Assembly: GCF_003977605.1 (NCBI RefSeq)
Contig: NZ_RYYU01000001.1
Location: 127,175-191,174 of the forward strand
Direction: 5' to 3'
From: Prevotella koreensis
GTDB lineage: Bacteria > Bacteroidota > Bacteroidia > Bacteroidales > Bacteroidaceae
Length of the DNA: 64,000 nt
In this document: piece after piece, positions 1-10,700 of the stretch
How positions within the stretch are numbered: position 1 is the stretch's first letter
Layout: every line of letters starts with the position of its first letter
The notes under the pieces: generated by a model
What the model was told of the DNA's origin: nothing
Database searches by the model: none
What the model saw: the letters and a program-made list of their open reading frames with translations, nothing else
Made by a program: the position numbers and the translations under genes

Positions 1-346
1 ATTTGCCGAAGGCATGGAGTTTCATGAACAACATCATCTTAAAGAACACACGGGGCATGAGTTCCACAAAACGATTATAGGAGACGGCTGCTGGGAATTC
101 ATGCTTGAGCCACCCACGGATACAGTTCTGATAATACTCCTTGAAATTACGATATGTACCGAAATGATAGCATACAAGGATGGTCATGATTTCACTCTCG
201 GAAAGCCTTCCCTTACGATTCCTAAAACGTTTTCCATTGCTATTATAGGAAGGTAAACATAGGTTTTTACTCAGTTCAACATTCAAATTCTTGTCAAACT
301 CATCAATAATACAGAAAATTTCTATAATTTTGTCTTTGGTAATCAT
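1..346 (-). CDS. IS982-family transposase, N-terminal part (cut by window edge)
   Basis: This is the first 115 codons of an IS982-type DDE transposase; the rest lies beyond the window start. Window position 1 matches position 33751 of the complete copy at 33170-34096, and the two are almost identical with only scattered substitutions. I see no stop or frameshift, so the gene may be intact. The start is the ATG read from position 346, in the same place as in the complete copy. Confidence 0.85.
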   Translation of the reverse strand, partial: MITKDKIIEIFCIIDEFDKNLNVELSKNLCLPSYNSNGKRFRNRKGRLSESEIMTILVCYHFGTYRNFKEYYQNCIRGWLKHEFPAAVSYNRFVELMPRVFFKMMLFMKLHAFGK

Positions 347-449
347 CGCTTAGTTGTTTTGTAAGTTATTGATTTACAACTATAAAGTTACAAAAAACTA
401 ACAAGATTACCAACTTTTATAGAGACTTTCTTATCCCGAACTCGCGTAT
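1..449 (-). mobile_element. IS982-family element, upstream end
   Basis: The terminal inverted repeat is near 432-449 (CCCGAACTCGCGTAT on the plus strand), the same end sequence as at 34185-34199. About 100 bases separate it from the transposase start, as in the complete copy. The element sits inside an older IS982: the bases just outside the repeat are again IS982 coding sequence in the opposite orientation. Confidence 0.75.
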
Positions 450-503
450 TATTGATGAGTTTGACAAGAATTTGAATGTTTAACTGAGTAAAAACCTATG
501 TTT
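447..503 (+). repeat. IS982 fragment, inverted relative to the neighbouring copy
   Basis: These bases match the sense strand of the IS982 transposase around codons 13-30, including the segment encoding DEFDKNLN. They are the reverse complement of about 255-310 in the adjacent copy, so this DNA can form a hairpin with a loop of about 140 bases. The fragment stops at TTTACACAATAGTG, where a different IS end begins. Confidence 0.7.
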
Positions 504-521
504 ACACAATAGTGTCCTAAA

Positions 522-1985
522 TAGTCGTTCCTTAAAAAAGGTTTATTTTATTGATTTATAGTCAATTATCCTCTTATTTATTTGTATATTTCTGCAAGTT
601 TTTGTACCTTTACAGTATAAAACTTGCAGAATTTTATGTTAAAAAGAACCTCCAATCAACTATCATAATTCTCTTCCTTAGAGGATATGCTCAATCATAA
701 TCATCCTCTTTACAGGCTTGCCAATAAAATCAATTGGCGTAGATTTGAAGATGCGTTTTCTCCTTTATATTGCAGAACCAATGGTTGCCCTCCCATCCTA
801 TTCGTTTGATGTGTGGTCTTTTAATCTTGAAACACGTGCGTAATATTTCCGATGAAAGCGTCGTTTTACAGTGGAGTGAGAATGCTTATTATCAGTATTT
901 CTGCGGTCAATTGGAATTTCTTCCCAAGGAACCGTGCGAAACTTCCGATTTGGTTCATTTTCGAAACCGTATAGGCGAGCAAGGAATTGAAATAATCCTT
1001 GCGGAGAGCATTCGTGTCAATACGGAGAACGATGATGAGAATCATTTTGGCACGGCTTTTATTGATTCTACGGTACAGTAGAAGAATATCACTTATCCAA
1101 CGGATGCGAAGTTGCATAAAAAGATAATCAAACGGGTTCTCAAAATCGTTCGTGAAAAGAAACTTCCTTTACGTCAGAGTTACCGAAGAACTCTGAAAAA
1201 GATTTCCCTTGACCGGCGTTTTCGCAATCACCCCAAGAATCACAAGAAGGCAGTCAAGGCAGACCGAAGTTTGCGCACGATAGCCGGTCGTTTGGTCAGA
1301 GAACCTGACCGCAATCTTCCCGATAAGAGAGGTTATGAAAAGATGTTTGAACTCTTCTATAAAATTCTTTCTCAAAAACGTAACAGTCCTGATAAGATAT
1401 ACTCGCTTCACGAACCGGAAGTACAATGCATCAGCAAGGGCAAGTAACACAAGAAATATGAGTTTGGCAACAAAGCCTCCTTTATCCGCTCCTTCTCGGG
1501 AATTATTCTTGCAGCGGTTTCTTTCAGGAATGAATATGACGGTCATACCGTAGAAGCAACCTTACAACAAATGGAAAGAATGACAGGCAGGTGCATTGAT
1601 AACTTGGCAGGTGATAGAGGATATTGAGGAATAAAGCAAGTCGGGACGACAAAGATACTCATACCGGAGTCCACAAAACACAACGATGGTTATTATCAAA
1701 AGAAAAAGAAACACAAACTGTTTTGCAAGCGTGCAGTAATAGAGGCTACCATAGGATGTCTTAAAAGTGATTACAGATTATCTCGCAACTTTTACAAAGG
1801 TGTGAAAGGAGATGCTATAAATATAATGTTGGCAGTGGCGGCGTATAACTTCAAAAGAGCAATGAGAGTTCTTTTGTGGTTCATAAAAATAATCTGTGAA
1901 AAGTTGAAAGGAAGCAACTTTTCACAGGAATATGCGTTTGCAAAAGGAAATGAGTAAGGGAGTAGATCTTTTTAAGGAACGACTA
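522..1985 (+). mobile_element. IS5-family element, degenerate
   Basis: Inverted repeats of 17 bases bound the element: TAGTCGTTCCTTAAAAA at 522-538 and its reverse complement at 1969-1985. One decayed transposase gene fills the space between them. The 16 bases before the left repeat (AATAGTGTCCTAAATA) equal the left tip of the IS4-like element at 30822, which suggests this element inserted next to or into an IS4 end. Confidence 0.75.
636..1957 (+). pseudogene. IS5-family transposase, inactivated
   Basis: The translation follows IS5-family transposases from MLKRTSNQLS through LANKINWRRFEDAF, LMCGLLILKHVRNISDES, the GTAFIDSTV catalytic aspartate region and a C-terminal IEATIGCLKSDYRLSRNFYKG segment. 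The frame is broken by stops at about 666 (TAA), 1079 (TAG), 1445 (TAA) and 1625 (TGA), and by a frameshift between about 770 and 800. It cannot make a full protein. Stops of all three kinds suggest long decay without selection. Confidence 0.8.
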
Positions 1986-1989
1986 CCTA

Positions 1990-2518
1990 CCTTAGTGTTG
2001 TATTTCAAGACAAGAAAAATCATTAATGACACGGTGGAAAAGCTTCGCCGCTCGCTCTACCACAGCAAGCTCCACGAAGGGCAGAGGGATGTCATCAAGG
2101 GCATCAGGTGACTGCTGCTGAAGAACTGCGAGGACATCAAGACGGAAGCAGCAAGGAAAAAACTGGAGGAGGGCCTCAAAGTCAACTAGCCGCTGTCTAA
2201 GGCATATTACCTCAAGGAGAAGATTACACTCGTCTTGGGGCAGCCAGACAAGCATGCCGCCAGGAAATGGCTATACGACTGGATAGAGAGACCATCAGAA
2301 GTGATATCACGCAGATAGCCACGGCCGGAATGTCGATGTTCAAGCACAGGGAGGGCATCCAGGCCTAGTATGACAGGAGGATTACTACTGCCATGGTGGA
2401 GGGTATCAACAACAAGATCAAACTGATGAAGCGTGAAACTTATGGTTTCACAGACGACCGCTACTTCAAGCTCCGTCTGCTATCCCTGCACGACGCTGGT
2501 ATCACGTCATTCCTGTGA
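1990..2518 (+). pseudogene. ISL3-family transposase, C-terminal remnant
   Basis: Pieces in shifting frames read as the C-terminal half of an ISL3 transposase: KLRRSLYHSKL, KAYYLKEKI, ARKWLYDWIE, and the family's typical ending NNKIKLMKRETYGF followed by DDRYFKLRLLSLHDAGI. Several stops (about 2109, 2188, 2368) and frameshifts interrupt it. The last codon ends only 6 bases from the stop codon of the ATPase gene on the other strand, so this IS borders the injection-system locus directly. Confidence 0.7.
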
Positions 2519-2524
2519 AGCCCC

Positions 2525-3856
2525 TTATTCTCTTATGGTTTTACCTACTTTCGAGAATTCATTCCGAATACCTTCTAACAAGTCCGCTTTCCTAATAATA
2601 TTCTCCTCCCGGCTCATGGCAGATATGGAGCAGTATTGGACGACATTGATAATAGATCCTCCAGCTAATTCATAATCTTCAGCTATTTGTTTAATATTAA
2701 TAGTTTCTTCCAATTCACATAAAGGCGAAAATGAAGATATCCAAAGTCTTTCACGTTCTTGGGCATTTGGCATATTGAATCTGACCATGATCTGGAATCT
2801 TCTGGCAAAGGCTTCATCGATATTCGACTTTAGGTTGGTGGAGAGAATGATGAGTCCCTTATAGTCCTCTACACGTTGCAGCAGATAGGCTACTTCCTGA
2901 TTAGCGTATCTGTCATGGGAGTCCTTCACATTTGTACGCTTTCCAAAGAGTGCATCCGCTTCATCGAAAAAGAGAATCCAATCCTTATTCTCCGCTAATT
3001 CGAAAACTTTAGCAAGATTCTTTTCAGTTTCTCCTATGTATTTAGACACCACCATCGACAAATCGATGCAGAACACCTGTTTGCCAATCTCTTTTCCAAG
3101 TAAAGTTACAGTGAAGGTCTTTCCGCATCCCGATGGACCATAGAACAATGCTCGGAAGCCTGGTTTAATACGGCTGCTAAGTTGCCATTCTTCTCTTATC
3201 CTCTCACCATATTTTACCCACATCTTAATCTCATTGACTTGCCCCATAGTCTTTTCGTCAAGCACCAGTTCGTCCCATGAGCGTGTGGTTGAGATAGCCT
3301 TGGCAGGAAAATTATTTGAGAAGCGAGGGATAAATGGACGTTCAAACAAAAACAGATCGAGCAGTTCATGAGGCGGGCTCAGGATCCAGTTTGAAAAAGA
3401 AAGTGTGTTATTGTCTTCGTGATAAGAAAGCCATGAAGAGATGATAGGATGGCTAGTGAAACGTTCAGCAAGAAGCATCTTGGCTTTAATATCTTCTCCA
3501 GCAAGGATAAATAGGGCAGTACCGAGAGTAGGGACAATAGCCCCGTCGCTTCGACCTTCTACGCAACCAAACTCCACGAACCGTTGTCCTGTGTCTGAAT
3601 TCTTAACCAGGAAACAGTCAAGAAGCTGGGGTTTTAATACCGGCACCCATGACAGTATCAATAGAATGCGATCTTCCGTTCCCAGATTGTTTACTTTTAT
3701 GAAACGGCTATATGCTCCACTATTATCATTGATGACAGGTGGGGGAATCTGGTTAATGTCTTTCACCTCACTTTCCTGATTGAAATAGAGTTTCATCCTG
3801 GCTACAATTACGTCTGTCAGCCATTGCAGTTCTTCAAAAACTAATGCATCTGTCAT
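2525..3856 (-). CDS. eCIS AAA+ ATPase (Afp15/Pvc15-like)
   Basis: This protein of 443 residues is an AAA+ ATPase of the kind found in extracellular contractile injection systems, where it is needed for particle assembly or cargo loading. Residues about 1-200 are a family-specific N-terminal region. The ATPase domain follows, with Walker A GPSGCGKTF near residue 240, Walker B ILFFDEADALFGKR near 294, a sensor-1 region LSTNLKSNIDEAFARRF near 340 and a sensor-2 helix ELAGGSIINVVQY near 410. The ATPase core looks complete. In many eCIS loci this gene closes the structural operon; here it is cut off from the rest by a cargo gene on the opposite strand, so it probably has its own promoter (see 3906). 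An ISL3 remnant touches its 3' end. Confidence 0.85.
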   Translation of the reverse strand: MTDALVFEELQWLTDVIVARMKLYFNQESEVKDINQIPPPVINDNSGAYSRFIKVNNLGTEDRILLILSWVPVLKPQLLDCFLVKNSDTGQRFVEFGCVEGRSDGAIVPTLGTALFILAGEDIKAKMLLAERFTSHPIISSWLSYHEDNNTLSFSNWILSPPHELLDLFLFERPFIPRFSNNFPAKAISTTRSWDELVLDEKTMGQVNEIKMWVKYGERIREEWQLSSRIKPGFRALFYGPSGCGKTFTVTLLGKEIGKQVFCIDLSMVVSKYIGETEKNLAKVFELAENKDWILFFDEADALFGKRTNVKDSHDRYANQEVAYLLQRVEDYKGLIILSTNLKSNIDEAFARRFQIMVRFNMPNAQERERLWISSFSPLCELEETINIKQIAEDYELAGGSIINVVQYCSISAMSREENIIRKADLLEGIRNEFSKVGKTIRE

Positions 3857-3905
3857 AGTCCTTATTTGGAGTTTTACTGAATCATAGATTTCCCTTTATC
3901 GTTGA

Positions 3906-3913
3906 CAAAGATA
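3906..3913 (-). promoter_or_regulatory. possible -7 box for the ATPase gene
   Basis: On the minus strand this reads TATCTTTG, a match to the Bacteroidetes -7 consensus TAnnTTTG, about 50 bases before the ATPase start. No clear TTTG lies 19 bases further upstream, so the call is weak. Confidence 0.35.
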
Positions 3914-4094
3914 ATGATTTTTTCTTAATCGCTATCTTTTTTGATTTTAATTATTTCACATTATTCCATAATAATCGAAAGTCACATATAGAATCCTCTA
4001 TAGACTTAACATCTTTTAATGACAAATACTTTCATTTCTGATGATTTTTCTTTTAATTTGCATAAAATTGATTTTAACCATATTGAAAAAACTT

Positions 4095-5283
4095 ATGCAT
4101 CTAACACACCAGTCTGATTCCAAATCTATCACAACTAAAGATAGAAGAGATAAAGCCACAAATGAGGGAGTTTCTTTACCTTCACGTACGATTGTACACG
4201 CTAAATTGGAGATGACCTCTCCACAAGATGCTGAAGAGCTTGAAGCTGATGCCGTGGCCAACGAAATTGTAAGCGGCGGCAAAATAAGACGCAAAATATC
4301 ACAAGGCGGCTCAGGCTCTTCGGGTATCGCTGTGTCTTCACAAATGGAGAGTCAGCTTTCAAGATTGCAAGGGGGGGGGGCAGCAGATGCCTTCTGGATT
4401 GCAGAATATGATGGAAAATGGTTTTGGCCGTGACTTCTCTCAGGTGCGCCTGCATACAGATAGTGACGCAGTTACCATAAGCTCCAGCATTCAAGCCAAA
4501 GCATTTACCCTTGGTAATGACATCTATTTCAACCAAGGACAGTATTCTCCAGAGAGTTCTGAAGGACAGAAATTAGTGGCTCATGAATTGACACATGTGA
4601 TACAAGAAAACAGGAAGGTTGGTAGGTTAGAAGAGCAAGTTGTGATAGAACCTTTTAATAGGATTGCATTAGACGATAAAATCACTGATATTTGTAATAA
4701 TGTTAAAGCAAAGATTACTATTTATAATGCTGAAATTCAAAAACCTGTTTTGAATAGAAATCGGATGGTTTTAGATTTATTTAGAAACAGCTATAAAGAA
4801 AATGTTGACTCTACTTCGAGTACTCCTAATACGGTTTTTATTAATAACATAAAGAATCTATTGGAAGTATTAGAAAAAAATGTCAACAAGTTGAAAATAT
4901 CTACTATTGGAATAGATAAAACAAGACAGGATGGCTCTGTGGTATTTGCTGAAACAATTATAGATAATATGAAAATTGACCATGAGATTATTTGCTATAA
5001 TGGATTTCTTAATCAAAACTTGGAGAACAGAGCTTTTACTATTATTCATGAATTTTCACATATGTATATGAATGCAAATGATGATTGTTATTGGTCAGTA
5101 GCAGAAACTGCTGAAGACTATTGTGGTAAAATGTCAGATACCAGTAAAGAAAGTGTTGCAAGCGCAATAGAATATTTTGTTAAGAAAGTATATTATGGGG
5201 ATTTTAGGAAACCAAATGTACCCAACGTTCCTCTTGGTACGAAGAAAGAATTTGATATAGGTTCTAAAATAAGCCCTCAGTAA
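4095..5283 (+). CDS. DUF4157 eCIS cargo with zinc-protease-like C-terminus, frame broken at a G10 tract
   Basis: Two open frames overlap here. The upstream frame (4041 or 4095 to 4433) runs through ten G at 4371-4380 into a short out-of-frame tail. The downstream frame (to 5283) begins within the same protein family. Deleting one G joins them into about 395 residues (413 if the start at 4041 is used). The joined product has a short leader (RTIVHAKLEMTSPQDAEELE), then a DUF4157 domain (FGRDFSQVRLHTDS; HELTH at about 4579), the hallmark of proteins loaded into eCIS particles. The C-terminus carries a second zinc-binding motif, HEFSH (5047-5061), followed by NANDDCYW, reminiscent of the aspzincin (M35) HExxH...GTxDxxYG pattern. 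As sequenced the gene is OFF. I prefer the start at 4095 because it gives a soluble leader like that of the other cargo; 4041 would add a hydrophobic segment. Confidence 0.75.
4371..4380 (+). repeat. poly-G tract (G10), likely phase-variation switch
   Basis: Ten consecutive G lie inside the coding sequence, between a codon pair reading LQ and the DUF4157 core. With ten G the frame runs out at 4433. With nine the frame continues through QQMPSGLQNM into the DUF4157 domain. Homopolymer tracts of this length are prone to slipped-strand mispairing. Confidence 0.85.
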
Positions 5284-5337
5284 CCCCTGTGTTTTTTACA
5301 AGAAACTCTTACAATATGTATTTACTCGATTGCTTAC

Positions 5338-7707
5338 TTACCAATCCACGTGAATCAAATAGTCCATCCAGGACAAGGCGATGAGGTTAATATTCCAGGG
5401 AATTTCCTCGAGCAGGATGTCAACGCCATGCGATTCCACACGGAGAATCCAGTCGTCTTGACTACGCTCAATCATTCCAGGACGACGGACGAATGTCTCT
5501 TGGAATCCTGCCACGGATGTGTTTTTTATCACTGTCCAGTTGTTAATAACAGCTTTGATCAAACTGGTTATTTGGTTTTGTTCTTCTTCTGTTATCTCGA
5601 AATCATAGTCTAAAGGCAGTAGGATATTGATACCGCATAGCAGTTTGTTTAAAGTCATTAAATGGTCCTGTGGCGGCTCAGTAGAACCTGTCAAGGCATG
5701 CAGAAGATAAGCAGCCCTGAATCGACATTCATCGCTTTTGAACTCACCCAAGGGATCCATCAATCCTATCCTCGTGAAGAAGGTTCGCAAGAAAGGATGG
5801 AAAAGTACGAGTCCTGAGTTCCACACAGAAATACGCTCTTTTATTAGGGGCTGCTTCTTCACTATCTCCGTCAATCGCTCCTTAAGACTTTTCTGTGACT
5901 CCAAGAGCGAAGCGTTCATGTTGTCCTCCACTTGTATTTCTTGAATGACTGCCTGCAATTGCTGTATTGACTCTGTAGTCAAAGGCTGTGTAAAGAACTT
6001 ATGCCTGAACTCATCTATCGAAGCAAGACAATGCTCAAGATCCGTGGCTTCTTCCTTGTATTCTTGCAATGATGCAATCATTTCTTGTATCGTAACAAGA
6101 TGGTGTCTGAGTGTTTCATAAATAGATAATTCCACGGAAGACTTAGCTGCCATTTCGGCGATAACCTCGTTTATGGCAACCTCGCTATCTACGAAGCAGG
6201 AAACGACATCTTCTAACGCCCAAGAACGATGCCTTGAATCGCTTTCACGTCCTTCACCAACGGCTTCATTTTTCGTCACCTCTACAGATTGATTATCAGA
6301 CGAAATACTCGCATCTCTTTTGTATGCTGTTGACGAAGTAGAGGACTGGTCTATAATAGTAAGGAAAGATTCAAGACGGCGTAAGACCATGTTGAGCTGA
6401 TTCTTTATTGCGGAATCTACCTTATTGATGGTGTCAATGCAAATGAAAACAGAATCAATGGCTACTATCATTCTCTGAATGCTCACAACAATTATATGAC
6501 TTTCAGCTTCTGTAATCCATTCTTTCAGGCTTTGAGTAAAGACTTCTAAGGCACGGGCTATCGTATCTATTGCCAAGGAAGGGTGCTTAAATGGCAGAGA
6601 AACTTCTGGCGACTGGTTCTGAAGATATTTCTGCTCTTGTATAGTTAGATTATTTTCTATAAGATTGTAGGATACGTCCAACACTCTGATCACGTCAGTT
6701 ATTTGAACAATCGAACTAACCAACTCGTTTTCGAGGTTCTGCCACTCTTCGACCAATTCGTCATCAATCCCTTGAACTTGTTTCTGTTGTGCTAATTCAT
6801 TTGGCTTAATAATAATAGCCTTAGAATCGTTGCCGGGTGCAGATCGAAACTTGTGAATCAATGCTTCTATGGTCTTAATAGTCTGTTGGACAAGTGTTAA
6901 AGATTCATTGTCAGAACGGCTTGTATCGCGTAATGCTTGCAAGAAACTCCCTTTGTCTGGTAACTCTTGAGTGAAGACTTCGGGCAGCAGTTGCCTTTCG
7001 TTAAGGAAACCAATTGTTGAGACAAAAGTCTCGGTCTGTTCCTTTTGATTGCCAAACATCACCAAACGGAGCATGTCTTTGAGATAAGGTATAAGGGCAT
7101 GGACAGTAGAAGGATGATTCTCTGCAATCGTATTAACGAAAGAGGCATATAGCTTGCCCACTTGCCGTGGCTGTTGTGACAGTATGCGAAGCAAGACCCG
7201 CGCATACTTCTCCATATCCTGTATTGGCAAGGCCAAAAAACGCTGGCAGGCTAACAGGTCATGAGTAATCAAAGAAAACAAATGTTGAAAACAAATATCT
7301 GAATGAAATGCCTCCTCAATACCTTCTTTACAGAATGCCTCATTGTTAAATGATTCTATACTTTCTATTTCCCAAGGAAGAAGAGCGGTCTCTATGTAAT
7401 TCAGGAATGTTGATACATTCTTTGGCAAAGAACGTGTCTGTTCTGATATCTTCGCATGCTGGTCACTACATTTCTCCAACAGAATTCTATAAAGGGCATT
7501 CTCTATGCTGAACGGGAGATCGTGTTCTTCTATATTGCCCAACTCCAACACCAAAGGTTTATCAATCTCAATCTCATATTCTTCAAATTGTTTGAAGACA
7601 CGTTCCAAAGCGGGAAGAACCTGCTGTTCATATAGCAGGTTACTTCTCTCTTTGGCCTCGTTTTCGGGGGAATCGAGATTCAGATCAATGAGTACTTTGC
7701 GAATCAA
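5338..7707 (-). CDS. eCIS tape measure protein (Afp14-like, CIS_TMP)
   Basis: This 789-residue protein matches the contractile injection system tape-measure family. The C-terminal 180 residues carry the family pattern: SGLVLFHPFLRTFFTRIGL, then a RAAYLLHALTG stretch, LNKLLCGI, a segment with VINNWTVIKNTSVAGFQETF, and an end with ILLEEIPWNI and a WMDYLIHVDW terminus. The N-terminus (RKVLIDLNLDSPENEAKER) also fits. The middle is rich in helix-forming residues, as expected for a protein that sets tube length. It is the last structural gene of the minus-strand run and follows the LRR protein after a 36-base gap. Confidence 0.85.
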   Translation of the reverse strand: MIRKVLIDLNLDSPENEAKERSNLLYEQQVLPALERVFKQFEEYEIEIDKPLVLELGNIEEHDLPFSIENALYRILLEKCSDQHAKISEQTRSLPKNVSTFLNYIETALLPWEIESIESFNNEAFCKEGIEEAFHSDICFQHLFSLITHDLLACQRFLALPIQDMEKYARVLLRILSQQPRQVGKLYASFVNTIAENHPSTVHALIPYLKDMLRLVMFGNQKEQTETFVSTIGFLNERQLLPEVFTQELPDKGSFLQALRDTSRSDNESLTLVQQTIKTIEALIHKFRSAPGNDSKAIIIKPNELAQQKQVQGIDDELVEEWQNLENELVSSIVQITDVIRVLDVSYNLIENNLTIQEQKYLQNQSPEVSLPFKHPSLAIDTIARALEVFTQSLKEWITEAESHIIVVSIQRMIVAIDSVFICIDTINKVDSAIKNQLNMVLRRLESFLTIIDQSSTSSTAYKRDASISSDNQSVEVTKNEAVGEGRESDSRHRSWALEDVVSCFVDSEVAINEVIAEMAAKSSVELSIYETLRHHLVTIQEMIASLQEYKEEATDLEHCLASIDEFRHKFFTQPLTTESIQQLQAVIQEIQVEDNMNASLLESQKSLKERLTEIVKKQPLIKERISVWNSGLVLFHPFLRTFFTRIGLMDPLGEFKSDECRFRAAYLLHALTGSTEPPQDHLMTLNKLLCGINILLPLDYDFEITEEEQNQITSLIKAVINNWTVIKNTSVAGFQETFVRRPGMIERSQDDWILRVESHGVDILLEEIPWNINLIALSWMDYLIHVDW

Positions 7708-7743
7708 TTCAACTATGACACAAATGAGTGAATAGAACTGTTT

Positions 7744-10700
7744 TTATTCTAGATAAGTCATGATATAATTCTTACGATCTGGTTGTTTATTATCCCTGCC
7801 GATATATCCCACTTTCGTGTAATTCTTGAGGATACTTATAATGGCTTTAGCATCGGCTTCGTTGTCAGCAATGAACATCCAATGATTGCCATCTCGAATA
7901 CTCCACCCCGAACTTCCCATTGATACAGCAGTCAAGTTATTAGGATTGTAACTGATCAAATCCGTTTTTGTTAGAGGCTGATTTGTCAGACCACTTGTTC
8001 CTGCCCAGAACTCAAAAATATAATCCATACGTTCTGCTCGTTTGTTGCTTCTTCCTATGAAACAATGTAGATTATGTCTCATAGCAATACGCATGCCATT
8101 ATAGGCATCTTCACGATTTGCGAACATAACCATTCTCGACCTGCCGTCTGTAAGTAAATACTTGCCATCTTTTTCTGCGATTACTTGCAATGCGTTTGGA
8201 TTATATGGAAGATTGTCAGATACACCAACACTGGAAGTTACAGAGATTTTTGCGGTTTGTGATGTTATAGTATCCGTAACGGTGACAATGGAATTACCTG
8301 GATTCAGGGCATGAACTATTATACTATTTCCAGTAATTGAAGCTGAGACTATGGACCGATTATTAGTTGTTACAGAATAGCACCCATTACCAGAAAGAAT
8401 ATTAACAGTTTTATTTGTATGTATCACCATAGAAAGTGAACTATAAGAAAGGGTCAGATTCTTCACTACCGTCACGCTAATCGTAGCTCTCTTCAACGAT
8501 TGTTTGTCGGTCACGGTGATGGTGGCACTTCCAGAATTCCCACTACTGATGTATATGCTACTGCCGCTCAATGAGGCTGTGGCTATAGCCGAATCATTGC
8601 TCACTACAGAATAGTTTCCATTTCCAGAGGTGATGCCAACCGTTACTGTAGCATTCACCATCAAGGTAACTGCGCTGTAAGAAAGGGTCAGATTCTTCAT
8701 TACCGTCACGCGAATCGTAGCTGTCATCGACGATTGTTTGTCGGTCACGGTGATGGTGGCACTTCCTGCTTTCCTACCACTGATGGATATGCTACTTCCG
8801 TTCAATGAGGCGGCGGCTATAGCCGAATTATTGCTCACTACAGAATAGTTTCCATTTCCAGAGGTGATGCTAACCGTTCTTGAAGCATTCACCATCAAGG
8901 AAACAGAATTTTGAGCAAGAGCCAATGGACTTATTACTTTAATGCTAATCGTAGCAATCTGTGATGTCCGCGTATCGGTAATAGTGATGATGGCATTTCC
9001 CGCCTGTATGGATTTGACCACTATAGTATATTTGCTCAATGAAGAAGTGACCACCGACGGATTACTGTTCTCCACAGAATAATTGTCATTTCCAGAGGTT
9101 ATGTTTACTATCTCTGTATCTTTCTCAATGAGAGTAAGCGATTCTTTTTCAAGAGACAGGACATAAAGTTGTTTCAGGTCGAAATAATCGTTCCATTCTG
9201 TCTTTCTGTAAGCAGCGATTTTTCCGAAAGGCACTACAACCTGTATCGTTTTTTTACATCCAGGCTGGCCTTCGAATGTTGGCGGCTCTACGTTCATGAG
9301 ACTTTCAAGGTTGATACTCTTCAAATCGGGGCATGAAGCAAAAGCATTCGTGCCTATGCGAGTAATATTAATGTTTTCAGGGATAATAATATCTCTGCAT
9401 TTTGGCTGACAGAAAACAAGAGTATTGTCCTTCACGAAAAGACCATTATTCTCCTTAAATGAACCATCCTTATCTATTTTGATTTTCACATTGCCAGAGC
9501 AACCTTTAAACGGATTATTTTCGATGGAAATGACAGTATCAGGTATAGTTATTGAAGCACAATTAATTCCTTCGAAAGCACCATCCATGATAGCCACAAC
9601 ATTGAAAGTATAATTGTGATAACAAACGGTTGGCTCAATTATCAGTTGGTCTTTGGTTTCAACGCCTGAAACAGATTGAATGCTGACCTCTGAGTCGTTC
9701 ATCTTAGAATAGATAATCTTTCCAACCGTGAACTTGTCGGGTTTCTCGCCATCAAAAATAGTGTGTACATTCCAATTTGTGGCACTATTGTAAAAAACAT
9801 AGCACTTTGAAGGAACATATACTGTCATCTTTTTGTTGAAAACATCCTTTTCCAAGGCGACAGGAATCTCGCTATCACATGTGATTTTTGTGAGGGAAGT
9901 GCATTTCTTGAATGCACCACTGCATATTTTCTCAATTTTGAAGTCATCATCGCCAAACTTCACCGTAACAGGAATTGTCACCTCCTTTAGACCTGCTTTC
10001 GCGTCAACTATTTCTGCAGTCCTCTTGTTTTTATCAATATTTAGATGATATTTAATTCCCTCATGTTCATAATCAGGCAAAACGAGATGATAGTTGTTCC
10101 AGCTGCTTTTGCTGTAAATCTTGTAAGCCGACACAGAAGGCAGAACCACATCTAGTTTATCAGGCAGACCGGATTTCCCGTCCATTGTTATCATATCATC
10201 CTTAGGTATTACAATCTGGGTGAGACTGCAGTTCTTGAATGCATTTTCACCAATTGAGACAATGTTTTCAGGAATGCCATAGTCCTTAACGTTACGGCCT
10301 GCAGGATAAGCAATGAGCTTTCTTTCCTTCTTCCCAGTCTTCTCAAGCAACACGCCATTTTCAGCTGTAAACCTTTCGTTGTCCTTTCCAACGGTAATCT
10401 CAGTAAGCTTTGTGCAGTCAGCAAAAGGATTGCCCTCTATCTCCCTGACTGCTTTCGTGATGCTTAGATTCGTAATCTCCGTATTCGACCTGAAAGCGCC
10501 ATCAAGTATTTTCACCACGGAATAGTTAACACCGGCAAATGGGACACTCTCATCGATGACTTCCTTTTTCTCATCCTTCCACTTGACAAGTGCTGCTTCC
10601 TTATAATCCGAGGCAGCTATGATTGAATAAACATTGTTGTTGAACGTGAAAGTATTGTCATCCTTCTGAACTCTCAGATATTTTTCCAAGGTGTCTTTGA

